This document shows positions 43,686 through 51,616 of a DNA stretch of 56,982 bases, one piece after another (position 1 is the stretch's first letter; each line of letters opens with the position of its first letter). A program made the translations under genes and the position numbers. Location: positions 1 through 56,982 of the forward strand of contig JAIBCN010000058.1 of NCBI GenBank assembly GCA_019694155.1. Reading direction: 5' to 3'. Under the pieces are notes generated by a model. The model saw only the letters and a list, made by a program, of their open reading frames with translations, was not told where the DNA came from and ran no database searches. This DNA is from Vicinamibacteria bacterium (GTDB taxonomy: Bacteria > Acidobacteriota > Vicinamibacteria > Fen-336 > JAGNNV01).

Positions 43686-45011
43686 TCATGCGTTGGCACG
43701 AAAGCGGCGTGGCCTGCCATCGCCTGCGAGCGCGATGACGCAAACGAGGAGAGCGGCGCTGGCTGGCGTCCGGAGGGAAAAGTCCAGAAGGGCCTGGAGA
43801 GCCACAGCTGCGATCGCTCCTCTGATGGCATCCCCGGCCCAGGGAGCGAATCCAAGGGATGCCCGAAGCGCCCGCGCGACGAGACCCGCGGCGAGGACTC
43901 CTGCGATTCCCGCCTCGATCGTCCATTCGAGATATTCGTTGTGGGCGTGCTGCCAGAATTCATTGGCGTTGTTCAACTGATACGGCCAGTAGGCTGCACC
44001 GAAGGCTCCGATGCCGGAGCCGAAGGCCGGGAAGAAGGCCCAGAGTCTCGTCATGTCGGCCCAGGGCGCCCAACGACTCATGACGAGGTCAAGGCGCATC
44101 AAGCGTTCGATCGCCGCCGCTCCGCTTGCGATCAGCATGACGAACCCCACCACGACGGGAAGAAGCACCTGACGCATGCCGAAGTATCGCGCCGCGATGA
44201 TGGCGAGGGCTCCGATGGCCGCGCCCACTCCGGACCTCGAACCCGATGCCGCCGCACTGAGGGCCATCAGGAGAGACGCACCGGACAGCAGTATGGCCTC
44301 GGTCATGACCGTGGCGTTAGCGAGAAGCCGCACGACGCCACCCGCCTCACGAATGAGGCCCAGGGCCAGCCCCGCGGACCACGCGGCCCCCAGCGCCATG
44401 GCGGTCGCGAAGTGGTTCCGGTTGTAGTACGGTCCGAAGGTCGCTTCGTCGAGCCCCTTGGGAGCCATGATCGGGACTTGCCCGTAGAGCCACGCCGGGT
44501 GGGTCGTACGCGATTGCCAGAGCCCCTCCGCGGCGAGGACGACGAGCACGGCGACGACGATGAGTGCGAAGGTCCGACGCCTGGGACGCGGCAGGCCGCG
44601 AAGCGCGAGGAAGAGGCCCTGGAGACCGGCCACATAGAGCCACGCCTCGACTGTCGCCGACGGCGAAACGGAAAGCGGACGAAAGCGCCCGTCTCCCGGA
44701 TCGGGCAGGAAATGGGCGGCGAAGGACCCCGGGGACACGAGTCGCAAGAGGCCGGCGGGAAGAGGGATGAGCTGAACGAGGAAAAGCGCGTGGATCGGAA
44801 GCAACGCCTGAGACACGGCGAGGCTGGATTCATCAGCGCCGCCGGGCGAGAAGCGGGCCTGCAGAGAGATGCTCGCGAGCCCTGCGAAGAGCCATAGCTG
44901 GCAGAGGGGGATCCAGACCGACCTCTCCACGGCTCCGAACAGGAAGGGAGCCAGGCAGACGCTAAGGAACGCGCTCCCGGCGATGGCCCGGAGAACTCCG
45001 TCGGGGCGCAC
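43686..45011 (-). CDS. O-antigen ligase/polymerase-like membrane protein (copy 2)
   Basis: A 441-residue polytopic protein starting at GTG 45011. It shares GPYYNRNHFATAM, SAAASGSRSG, FPAFGSGIGAFGAAYWPYQ and HAHNEYLEWTIEAGIAGV with the copy at 34304-35668, so both are Wzy_C-type enzymes of one lineage. It lies 15 bases after the lipoprotein gene. The two ligases probably act on related glycans; whether they differ in acceptor or are expressed under different conditions is unknown. Confidence 0.85.
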   Translation of the reverse strand: MRPDGVLRAIAGSAFLSVCLAPFLFGAVERSVWIPLCQLWLFAGLASISLQARFSPGGADESSLAVSQALLPIHALFLVQLIPLPAGLLRLVSPGSFAAHFLPDPGDGRFRPLSVSPSATVEAWLYVAGLQGLFLALRGLPRPRRRTFALIVVAVLVVLAAEGLWQSRTTHPAWLYGQVPIMAPKGLDEATFGPYYNRNHFATAMALGAAWSAGLALGLIREAGGVVRLLANATVMTEAILLSGASLLMALSAAASGSRSGVGAAIGALAIIAARYFGMRQVLLPVVVGFVMLIASGAAAIERLMRLDLVMSRWAPWADMTRLWAFFPAFGSGIGAFGAAYWPYQLNNANEFWQHAHNEYLEWTIEAGIAGVLAAGLVARALRASLGFAPWAGDAIRGAIAAVALQALLDFSLRTPASAALLVCVIALAGDGRPRRFRANA

Positions 45012-45026
45012 GGGCTGGGCCTGGCC

Positions 45027-45674
45027 CTACCTGCCCAGGCGCTCGACTTTCGAAATGGCCCCGGACTTGGTGTGCGTAATCCGGATGTCCGCTCGGCCGT
45101 CCCCGTCTCGATCGATCTCTTCCGTGGAGAGATAGCCGAGGCTCCAGTCCTGGACGCGGTCCCGCTTGCCATCACCGTCCGTGTCGATCTCAGCACGGTT
45201 CAGCTTTCCGCCCACGAAGATCTCCAGACGCTCGCGCTTTCCGTCGTGGTCGAGGTCCGTCTCCGCCTGGGTCGGGACCTTGGTTGCCGGATCGAGTTCC
45301 ACGAAGCGTTCCGGAACGCCGCCTTTCCGGGACGTCGCGTAGCGAAGCAGAACGCCCTCGGGGTTGTATTCTTCCCAGCGGTCGATGGCGCCATCGTGGT
45401 TGCTGTCGATCTCCAGGCGATCCGGGCTGTTGCGACCGGAGAAATACGCGAACACATCAGGCTTGCGGTCGCCGTTACTGTCGAACTTCATCTGCCGCAG
45501 AGTGCCGTCCATCGCGTAGAGATAGGTGTACGGGGGCTTCTCAAGAAGCCTCATCTCCACCCCTTTGGCATCCTTGACCACCTTCCACGGCGGGAGGTCG
45601 GGGGCGGGCGGCTTGGAGCCCAGGCCGCAGCCGCTTGCCGACAGCGCGATAACAGCGATAATCAGAGGGCGCAC
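45027..45674 (-). CDS. Lipoprotein with Asp-rich calcium-type repeats (copy 2)
   Basis: A 215-residue lipoprotein from GTG 45674; the signal ends SASGC with lipidated C16. Dx[DN]xDGxxDR-type loops recur (DSNGDRKPD, DSNHDGAIDR, DLDHDGKRER, DTDGDGKRDR, DRDGDGRADI). WSLGYLSTEEIDRDGDG matches copy 1. The longer upstream frame is rejected because a lipoprotein signal begins exactly at this GTG and a -10 hexamer TATCAT lies six bases before it. Cotranscribed with ligase copy 2. Confidence 0.75.
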   Translation of the reverse strand: MRPLIIAVIALSASGCGLGSKPPAPDLPPWKVVKDAKGVEMRLLEKPPYTYLYAMDGTLRQMKFDSNGDRKPDVFAYFSGRNSPDRLEIDSNHDGAIDRWEEYNPEGVLLRYATSRKGGVPERFVELDPATKVPTQAETDLDHDGKRERLEIFVGGKLNRAEIDTDGDGKRDRVQDWSLGYLSTEEIDRDGDGRADIRITHTKSGAISKVERLGR

Positions 45675-45718
45675 CCCAGGATGATAACAAGAGCCAGAGT
45701 GCCCGGGAACGAACCCGG
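45675..45718. promoter_or_regulatory. Divergent regulatory region with -10 and a palindrome
   Basis: On the minus strand TATCAT (45681-45686) lies six bases before the lipoprotein GTG. CCGGG-AACGAA-CCCGG (45703-45718) is an inverted repeat between the divergent lipoprotein and MinD-like genes and could be an operator. Confidence 0.35.
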
Positions 45719-45742
45719 CCCGTATCGAAGGGCCATGCTGCT

Positions 45743-46687
45743 TTGAGGGAGACGGACCTGACATCCGAGGAATCGCGCCGCTTCGAAGTCTGGGCGTTCG
45801 GGGGCGGCAAGGGGGGAACCGGCAAGAGCGCGCTCGCCGCCTCCGTGGGGTTCCAACTGTCGCGCCTCGGCAAGAGAGTGGTGCTCGTCGATGCGGACTT
45901 CGGAGGGGCGAACCTCCACACCTGCCTCGGGGTCGCGGCCCCCGCCCGTTCGCTGCTGGACCTTGTCCGCGCCGGTGGAACGGTGGCCGATGAATACGCC
46001 CATGCGACACCGTACCCGAATCTCCGCCTGATCGGCGGTCGGGTCGATGAAGGGGCCGGGGGCCTTCCCGTCGGCTGGGCCGCCCGCCTTTCGACCGCTC
46101 TCCGCGCGCTTCCCGTGGACCTTGTCGTGCTCGACCTTGGAGCCGGCGTCGGGCCCGAGACCGTCGAAGTGATGAACCTGGCCGACCTGAAGGTGATGGT
46201 ATCGGTGCCCGAGCCGAGCTCTATCGAGAATGTCGTGAGCCTCCTGCGGAGCCTCTGCCTTCAGCGCCTCGTCCAGCGGCTTCCCTCGAACGAGGTGCGC
46301 CGCCGGCTCCAAGCCGTGCAGTCCGGGGAAGCCGCGATGAGGGTGCGGAGCGTGGGAGACATGCTGCGGGAGATCGAAGCAGTCGATCCCTCTCTGCTGG
46401 GCGCGGCCCGCGCCCTTATCGAGGAGATGGCCATAACTCTCGTGACGAATCAGGTGCGCGACGACGCCGACCGGAAGTTCGGAGCGCAGACCGCGGCGGT
46501 CGTCCGTCGCCACTTTGGCCTGCCCATGAGCTACGCGGGATTCGTGCACCACGACGATGCCGTCTGGCGGACCCTTCGCAGAGGCAAGATGTTCATGGTC
46601 GACGCCAGTCGCTCGAGGGCGGCCGAAGACATCAGGCGTCTCGCCCGGAATCTGCTGCAGCGCGCGGATCAATCGCCGGTGTTCTGA
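45743..46687 (+). CDS. MinD/FlhG-like P-loop ATPase
   Basis: A 314-residue ParA/MinD-family ATPase with the deviant Walker A GGGKGGTGKSALAA, switch region LVDADFGGANLH and VVLDLGAGVGPET. Such proteins position surface machines or chromosomes through membrane or DNA binding. The C-terminus has no obvious MinD amphipathic helix. The TTG at 45743 lacks a good RBS; a CTG at 45758 with GAGGGAGA upstream is a possible true start. It is followed by a J-domain/HTH protein and lies beside the second surface module, so polar or surface assembly is a plausible job. Confidence 0.8.
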   Translation: MRETDLTSEESRRFEVWAFGGGKGGTGKSALAASVGFQLSRLGKRVVLVDADFGGANLHTCLGVAAPARSLLDLVRAGGTVADEYAHATPYPNLRLIGGRVDEGAGGLPVGWAARLSTALRALPVDLVVLDLGAGVGPETVEVMNLADLKVMVSVPEPSSIENVVSLLRSLCLQRLVQRLPSNEVRRRLQAVQSGEAAMRVRSVGDMLREIEAVDPSLLGAARALIEEMAITLVTNQVRDDADRKFGAQTAAVVRRHFGLPMSYAGFVHHDDAVWRTLRRGKMFMVDASRSRAAEDIRRLARNLLQRADQSPVF

Positions 46688-46705
46688 GCCCGCGGACAGG
46701 AAACT

Positions 46706-47317
46706 GTGAAGAACAAGACCTATTACGAAATTCTGGGTGTCGCCTCCCATGTGGGCTCGGGACAGATTCAGGCGGCGTATCGTTTCGCGCGCAGCCTCTA
46801 TTCGGGGGAGGCAACCCCTACATACGGCCTCCTCACCGCCGACGAGCGCGACCAGATGCTCGCGCTGGTGGAGGAGGCCTATGCCGCCCTCTCGAATCCG
46901 AACGTGAGGCGCGACTACGATATCCACCTCGCCGCTCAGGGGGTGCGGAGCCACGCTCAGGAATCAGCGCCCCCGCATCCGGAGCCGGTTCCCCCGGAGC
47001 GAACCCGCGCAGCCCGGGTTCCGCCGGCCCCGGACCTGTCGGCAGCCGAACCTCCCAGCGAGCCGGCGCGAGTGCCCGAACAGGTGAACGGGTCCGTGCT
47101 CAAGGCCCTGCGGGAAAGTCGCCACCTGACTATCGATCAGATCGCTGCGCTCAGCAAGGTAGGAAGCCGCTTTCTGAAGGCTCTCGAGGATGACCGCCAC
47201 GACGCCCTTCCCGGGCGAGTGTTCGCGAGAGGGTTTCTTATCGAGTATGCGAGGGCCCTCCGCGTCTCGGATACCGAGCTCGTAGAGAGGTATCTGAAGC
47301 ACTGGACGGGGAAGTAG
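46706..47317 (+). CDS. Fusion of a degenerate J-domain and a RodZ-type HTH domain
   Basis: A 203-residue protein starting at GTG 46706 (AGGAA upstream). Residues 1-72 resemble a J-domain (YYEILGVASHV, EEAYAALSNPNVRRDYD), but the HPD tripeptide needed to stimulate DnaK is replaced (LYSGE). A Pro/Glu-rich linker follows. Residues about 130-200 are a RodZ/HTH_25-type domain (ALRESRHLTIDQIAALSKVGSRFLKALE). No TM segment follows the HTH, unlike RodZ. It probably works with the MinD-like ATPase 18 bases upstream. Its last 80 bases overlap the convergent transporter gene. Confidence 0.75.
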   Translation: MKNKTYYEILGVASHVGSGQIQAAYRFARSLYSGEATPTYGLLTADERDQMLALVEEAYAALSNPNVRRDYDIHLAAQGVRSHAQESAPPHPEPVPPERTRAARVPPAPDLSAAEPPSEPARVPEQVNGSVLKALRESRHLTIDQIAALSKVGSRFLKALEDDRHDALPGRVFARGFLIEYARALRVSDTELVERYLKHWTGK

Positions 47318-48614
47318 GAGCGGAGGGCTGGGGCGCTCCTATCCCTGGCAGCAGGACCATGACGATGATGCAGGACAGGATATGCATCGAGGCCACGATC
47401 CAGAAGACAGGCGCATACGAGTATCGGGCGACGAGGAAGCCCACCAGAGGCGAGAAGAGCGATCCCCCGAAGCTTCCGGCGGCGCCCGAGAGACCCCACG
47501 CGAGGCCAAGGTCGGCGGGCCTGAACACGTCCGCTGGAACCGTAAAGAGTGAGGCCGACTTCACCTGGATTCCGAACATGCCGAGCCCGATCCAGAGGAG
47601 CGATTCGACGGGAGTCCGGGCGTTCACGGCGAGGAGCGAAGCCGGCACCAGGAGGGCGCCCGCCCACATCACGAGCTTTCTTGAGACGTCGAGGCTGAAC
47701 CCGCGCCGGATGAGAGCCGTTCCTGCAAAGCCGCCGGCCAGGCTGCCGAGATCGGCTGCGATGAACGGGATCGAGACCATCCAGCCGATCTCCGCGAGAG
47801 ACAGGCCTCGAACGTCGCCGAGATACTTGGGGAGCCAGGTGGCGAAGAAATAGAAGGCGCCGTCGCACACGAAGCGGGAGAGCATCAGCCCCCACGTGTC
47901 CCTCCGGCGAAGCAGGGACCAGGACGCGGACGGCCTGGCTGACGGCGGCTCCTGGGCGCCATCCTCGATCAATCGGCGCTCGCCTTCCGTGACCGAAGGA
48001 TGCGCGTGCGGATCCCCATAGAACGCGCGCCAGAGGACGAGCCAGATGAGACCCAGGGAGCCGGTCAACACGAAGGCGCCTCGCCAGCCCGTGTTCAGAA
48101 TGAGCCAGGCCACGAAGGGTCCGGCCACGATCGCGCCGAATCCCACGCCCGCCGTCACCAGGCCGACGGCGGTGGATCGCTCGGCGCGGGGAAACCACTG
48201 GGAGATGGCCTTCAGCGCCGCGGGGTAGTTGGCGGCCTCGAAGAAGCCCAGCGCGAAACGCAGGGCGGAGAAGCTGCGGACTCCGGTTCCGAGGGCGTGC
48301 GCCATGTTCGCGAGCGACCACAGACCGACGGCGATGGTGAAGCCCCGCTTCGCCCCGATGCGGTCGACGATGAAGCCCGTGATGATCTGGCCCACTGCGT
48401 AGGCGAGAAAGAACCAGGAGAGAATATTCCCGTACTGCTGGGGGGTGAGGGCGAACTCGCGCGTGAGCTCCCGCTCCGCGATGGAAATGCTCTGCCGGTC
48501 GATGTAGTTGATGGTGGCCGCGGCGAAGAGGAGAGACGCCACCACGTACCGGTACCGCCCGCGCAGGAACGACCCCGGCGGCGCGCCCGGACCGGGGGAT
48601 TCGGGGGTGGGCAT
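47238..48614 (-). CDS. MFS transporter, anion:cation symporter (hexuronate/glucarate-type) family
   Basis: A 458-residue major facilitator with about 12 TM segments. TINYIDRQSISIA in TM1 and GFFEAANYPAALKAISQWFPRAERSTA in the TM4 region are characteristic of the ACS family (ExuT, GudP, phthalate transporters), so an organic anion is the likely substrate. It diverges from the CoA-transferase gene across 65 bases and probably imports the compound that the island degrades. The basic Ser/Pro-rich tail overlaps the neighbouring gene by 80 bases. Confidence 0.88.
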   Translation of the reverse strand: MPTPESPGPGAPPGSFLRGRYRYVVASLLFAAATINYIDRQSISIAERELTREFALTPQQYGNILSWFFLAYAVGQIITGFIVDRIGAKRGFTIAVGLWSLANMAHALGTGVRSFSALRFALGFFEAANYPAALKAISQWFPRAERSTAVGLVTAGVGFGAIVAGPFVAWLILNTGWRGAFVLTGSLGLIWLVLWRAFYGDPHAHPSVTEGERRLIEDGAQEPPSARPSASWSLLRRRDTWGLMLSRFVCDGAFYFFATWLPKYLGDVRGLSLAEIGWMVSIPFIAADLGSLAGGFAGTALIRRGFSLDVSRKLVMWAGALLVPASLLAVNARTPVESLLWIGLGMFGIQVKSASLFTVPADVFRPADLGLAWGLSGAAGSFGGSLFSPLVGFLVARYSYAPVFWIVASMHILSCIIVMVLLPGIGAPQPSAPTSPSSASDTSLRARYPRRGGPSHTR

Positions 48615-48625
48615 GAGGTCGCGGG

Positions 48626-48631
48626 TATAAT
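48626..48631 (+). promoter_or_regulatory. Perfect -10 hexamer upstream of the CoA-transferase gene
   Basis: TATAAT lies 49 bases before the ATG at 48680 in the divergent region with the MFS gene. No good -35 is seen, so an activator may be needed. Confidence 0.4.
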
Positions 48632-48679
48632 GTCATAGCTTTAGGACAACCGGTCCGCGATCGAAGAACCCTCCCTGAA

Positions 48680-49888
48680 ATGAACGCCACCAAAGAGAAC
48701 GCTGCCGGACCACTGCAGGGAATCAGGGTGCTCGATCTCGCCACGCTGTTCGCGGGCCCGCTCGCCGCCACCCTGATGGGCGACTTCGGCGCCGACGTGA
48801 TCAAGATCGAGCACCCGAAGGGGGACCCGGTTCGCTCCCACGGTCACCTGAAGAATGGGGTCAATCTCTGGTGGAAGATGATCGGCCGCAACAAGCGCGC
48901 GATCACCCTCAATCTCTCCAGGGCTGAGGCTCAGGGCATCCTTCTCGACCTCGCGGCCCAGGCCGACGTGCTCATCGAGAACTTCCGGCCCGGCACCCTT
49001 GAAAGCTGGAATGTCGGCCCCACTGAACTTCACGCCAGGAACCCGAGGCTCGTCATCGCTCGCGTGACCGGCTTCGGACAGGAGGGCCCCTACAGGCGCC
49101 GGCCGGGCTTCGGGACGCTCGCCGAATCGATGAGCGGCTTCGCGGCCATGACCGGCCCGGCGGACGGACCGCCCACGCTCCCTCCCTTCGGCCTGGCCGA
49201 CGGCATCACCGCTCTCGCCACCGCGTCGGCCGTCATGATGGCCCTTCGCCATCGTGACCTGACCGGGCAGGGCCAGATCATCGACATGGCCATCATCGAG
49301 CCGATTCTGACCATCCTCGGGCCCCAGGCCACCTGGTACGACCAGCTGGGCGTGGTGCAGGAGCGCACGGGGAACCGTTCGGTCAACAACGCGCCCCGCA
49401 ACACATACCGCACGCTGGACGGAAAGTGGGTCGCGATCTCGACCTCGGCTCAGAGCATTGCCGAGCGGGTCATGCGCCTCGTCGGCCACCCCGAGGTGAT
49501 CGACGAACCATGGTTTCGATCGGGGGCCGATCGGGCCAGGCACGCGGATACCCTCGACGAGATGGTGGGCGGCTGGATCGCGCGCCATCCCATGAGCGAG
49601 GTCATGCGGGAGTTCGAGGCGGCGGAAGCAGCGGTGGCGCCGATTTACGATATCCGCGATGTGCTGGAGGATCCGCAGTACAAGGCTTTGGACTCGATCA
49701 CCACCGTCAACGACGAGGATCTGGGCCCGGTCCGCATGCAGAACGTGATGTTCCGCCTGAGCGCCACGCCTGGGAGCATCCGGTTCGCCGGCCGGAAGGT
49801 GGGTGCGGACACCGAGGCCGTCCTCTCCGAATGGCTCGGGATCGACTCGGACCGCGTTGCCGAACTGCGGGCCAAAGGGGCCTTGTAG
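48680..49888 (+). CDS. Family III (CaiB/BaiF) CoA transferase
   Basis: Moves CoA between acids. It has 402 residues. The N-terminus GIRVLDLATLFAGPLAATLMGDFGADVIKIEHP (two parts: LDLATLFAGPLAA and GADVIKIEHP) and KRAITLNL, VLIENFRPGTL are classic. The active-site Asp is expected in FGLADGITALA. Being first in a plus-strand run with a CitE-type lyase, it probably activates a dicarboxylic or hydroxy acid that the lyase then cleaves. The donor and acceptor cannot be read from sequence. Confidence 0.92.
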   Translation: MNATKENAAGPLQGIRVLDLATLFAGPLAATLMGDFGADVIKIEHPKGDPVRSHGHLKNGVNLWWKMIGRNKRAITLNLSRAEAQGILLDLAAQADVLIENFRPGTLESWNVGPTELHARNPRLVIARVTGFGQEGPYRRRPGFGTLAESMSGFAAMTGPADGPPTLPPFGLADGITALATASAVMMALRHRDLTGQGQIIDMAIIEPILTILGPQATWYDQLGVVQERTGNRSVNNAPRNTYRTLDGKWVAISTSAQSIAERVMRLVGHPEVIDEPWFRSGADRARHADTLDEMVGGWIARHPMSEVMREFEAAEAAVAPIYDIRDVLEDPQYKALDSITTVNDEDLGPVRMQNVMFRLSATPGSIRFAGRKVGADTEAVLSEWLGIDSDRVAELRAKGAL

Positions 49889-49906
49889 GGGCGCCGGTCG
49901 ACACAG

Positions 49907-50800
49907 ATGAGAGCCCTCCGCAGCTACCTGTTCGCGCCCGGAAACAACGAAGACATCATCGGAAAGGCGTTCAGGGCCGGAGCGGACGCGATTGTTCTGG
50001 ATCTGGAAGATGCGGTGCCGGAGTCGGAGAAGGCGCGCGCCCGGGCCACGGCGCGAACGGCGCTCATCAAGGAGGGCCGGGCCGAGGCGGTCCCGGCCTA
50101 CGTTCGCATCAACAGTCTCGCCTCGGAACACTGGCGGGCCGATGTCGACGCGGTCCTCGGCCCTGAGGTTGCCGGTCTCCGTGTGCCCAAGGTGGAAGAT
50201 CTGGCTTCGCTCTGCCGGCTGAACGACTCGATCGCTGCCCGGGAGAAGTCTCTCGGTCTGCCGGAGGGGCGGATTCGCATCATCGCGACGATCGAGAGCG
50301 CGCGGGGACTGGTTCGCCTCGAGGCGCTGGCCCGGGGTCCGAGAGTCCAGGGGTTCACATTTGGCGCCGCCGACTACGTCGCCGACATCGGCGCCGAGGC
50401 GGGTGACGATACGGCGACTCTGTTCGCGAGATCCCGCCTGGTCGCCATCTCCAGGAGCGAGCGTCTCGACCCGCCCGTCGCCTCAGTCTTCACACACCTG
50501 CACGACACCGAGGGTCTGCGAGCGGACACGCTGAGGCAGAAGGCACTGGGTTTTTTCGGGCGTTCTGCGATCCATCCCCGCCAGCTTCCGGCCATCCACG
50601 CGGCCTTCACCCCGACCGCGGCGGAGGTGAGCCGGGCACGGGAGGATCTCTCGGCATTCGAGGCGGCGGGCGCCCTGGGCCAGGGCGCGTCGCAGACGGA
50701 GGGCCGTTTCATTGACCTCGCGGTGGTGCGCCGGGCCCGCGCGATCCTCGAACTTCACGAAGACGCGGCTGACCGGGTCGCGCGAAAGGACGCGCGATGA
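49907..50800 (+). CDS. CitE-like acyl-CoA lyase (HpcH/HpaI aldolase family)
   Basis: A 297-residue TIM-barrel lyase. YLFAPGN, IVLDLEDAVP, IIATIESARG and FGAADYVADIG contain the Mg-binding Glu/Asp and CoA-site residues of malyl-CoA and citramalyl-CoA lyases. It would split a 3-hydroxyacyl-CoA to acetyl-CoA plus an oxo acid. It follows the CoA transferase by 18 bases and overlaps the next gene by four, so all are one operon. Confidence 0.9.
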   Translation: MRALRSYLFAPGNNEDIIGKAFRAGADAIVLDLEDAVPESEKARARATARTALIKEGRAEAVPAYVRINSLASEHWRADVDAVLGPEVAGLRVPKVEDLASLCRLNDSIAAREKSLGLPEGRIRIIATIESARGLVRLEALARGPRVQGFTFGAADYVADIGAEAGDDTATLFARSRLVAISRSERLDPPVASVFTHLHDTEGLRADTLRQKALGFFGRSAIHPRQLPAIHAAFTPTAAEVSRAREDLSAFEAAGALGQGASQTEGRFIDLAVVRRARAILELHEDAADRVARKDAR

Positions 50801-51603
50801 GCGTGAACAACCTGCTGAGCGCCCTGACGGGAACCCGCATCTTCGACCTCGCCCAGCCGATCGAGGCGAAGATGCCGGTGTCACCCAACCATCCTGGGTT
50901 CAAATTGGCCTTGCAGCGCCGGCATGGCGACATGGTTCGGGCCGACGGAGGCTCGGCGGCGAACGAGATGATGATGCTCGGCGGCCACACCGGCACTCAC
51001 ATTGACGCGCTCTGCCACGTCTCGCATTGCGGAAAGCTGCACGGCGGCGTCGACGCCTACGAGGCCCAGAAGGGCGGGCGGTTCCAGAGTCACGGCGTCG
51101 AGCACATCCCGATCACCGCGGCGCGCGGCGTTCTCTTCGACATTCCCGGCCTGCGGGGTGTCGACTGCCTGGACGCCGGCGAGGCCATCACGGCCGCGGA
51201 CCTCGAGGCGGCGGCGCGGAGGCAGGGCGTCGAGTGCAAGTCGGGGGATGTCGCACTCGTGCGCTCCGGCTGGACCAGGCACTGGGGGGATCCGGAGCGC
51301 TTCCTGGGACATGCTGACGGAGTTCCGGGTCCCGACGAATCGGCCGCGGCCTACCTGATCGAGCGCGGGATCCGGATGACCGGCGCCGAGACTATCGCAT
51401 ACGAGTGGATACCAGCGGGCCGCGGGCATGCGCTCCTTCCCGTGCATCGGATGCTCCTCGTGGAAAGCGGCGTGCATATCATCGAAGGCATGAACCTCGC
51501 GCCTCTCGCGGAAGCAGGCGTTTTTGAGTTCCTCTTCGTCGTGGCTCCGGTCAAGGTGGTGGGCGCCACGGGAATGCCGGTGCGTCCCTTCGCGATCGCC
51601 TGA
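50797..51603 (+). CDS. Cyclase-family metal-dependent hydrolase (kynurenine-formamidase-like)
   Basis: A 268-residue cyclase-fold protein. The metal motif HTGTHIDALCHVS (HxGTHxDxxxH) is intact, and DVALVRSGW and HRMLLVESGVHIIEGMNL are typical. Family members hydrolyse formamides, cyclic amides or lactones. Here it could open a ring or cleave an amide before the acid enters the CoA steps. ATG overlaps the lyase stop (ATGA). Confidence 0.88.
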   Translation: MSVNNLLSALTGTRIFDLAQPIEAKMPVSPNHPGFKLALQRRHGDMVRADGGSAANEMMMLGGHTGTHIDALCHVSHCGKLHGGVDAYEAQKGGRFQSHGVEHIPITAARGVLFDIPGLRGVDCLDAGEAITAADLEAAARRQGVECKSGDVALVRSGWTRHWGDPERFLGHADGVPGPDESAAAYLIERGIRMTGAETIAYEWIPAGRGHALLPVHRMLLVESGVHIIEGMNLAPLAEAGVFEFLFVVAPVKVVGATGMPVRPFAIA

Positions 51604-51616
51604 GGAGCCCTTGCTC

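Noticed and set aside
45675..46010. N-terminal extension of the second calcium-loop lipoprotein
   Set aside because: A lipoprotein signal starts exactly at GTG 45674 and the upstream part would overlap the divergent MinD-like gene.
48641..50131. 496-codon minus-strand frame
   Set aside because: Antisense to the CoA transferase and CitE-like genes; no domain recognised.
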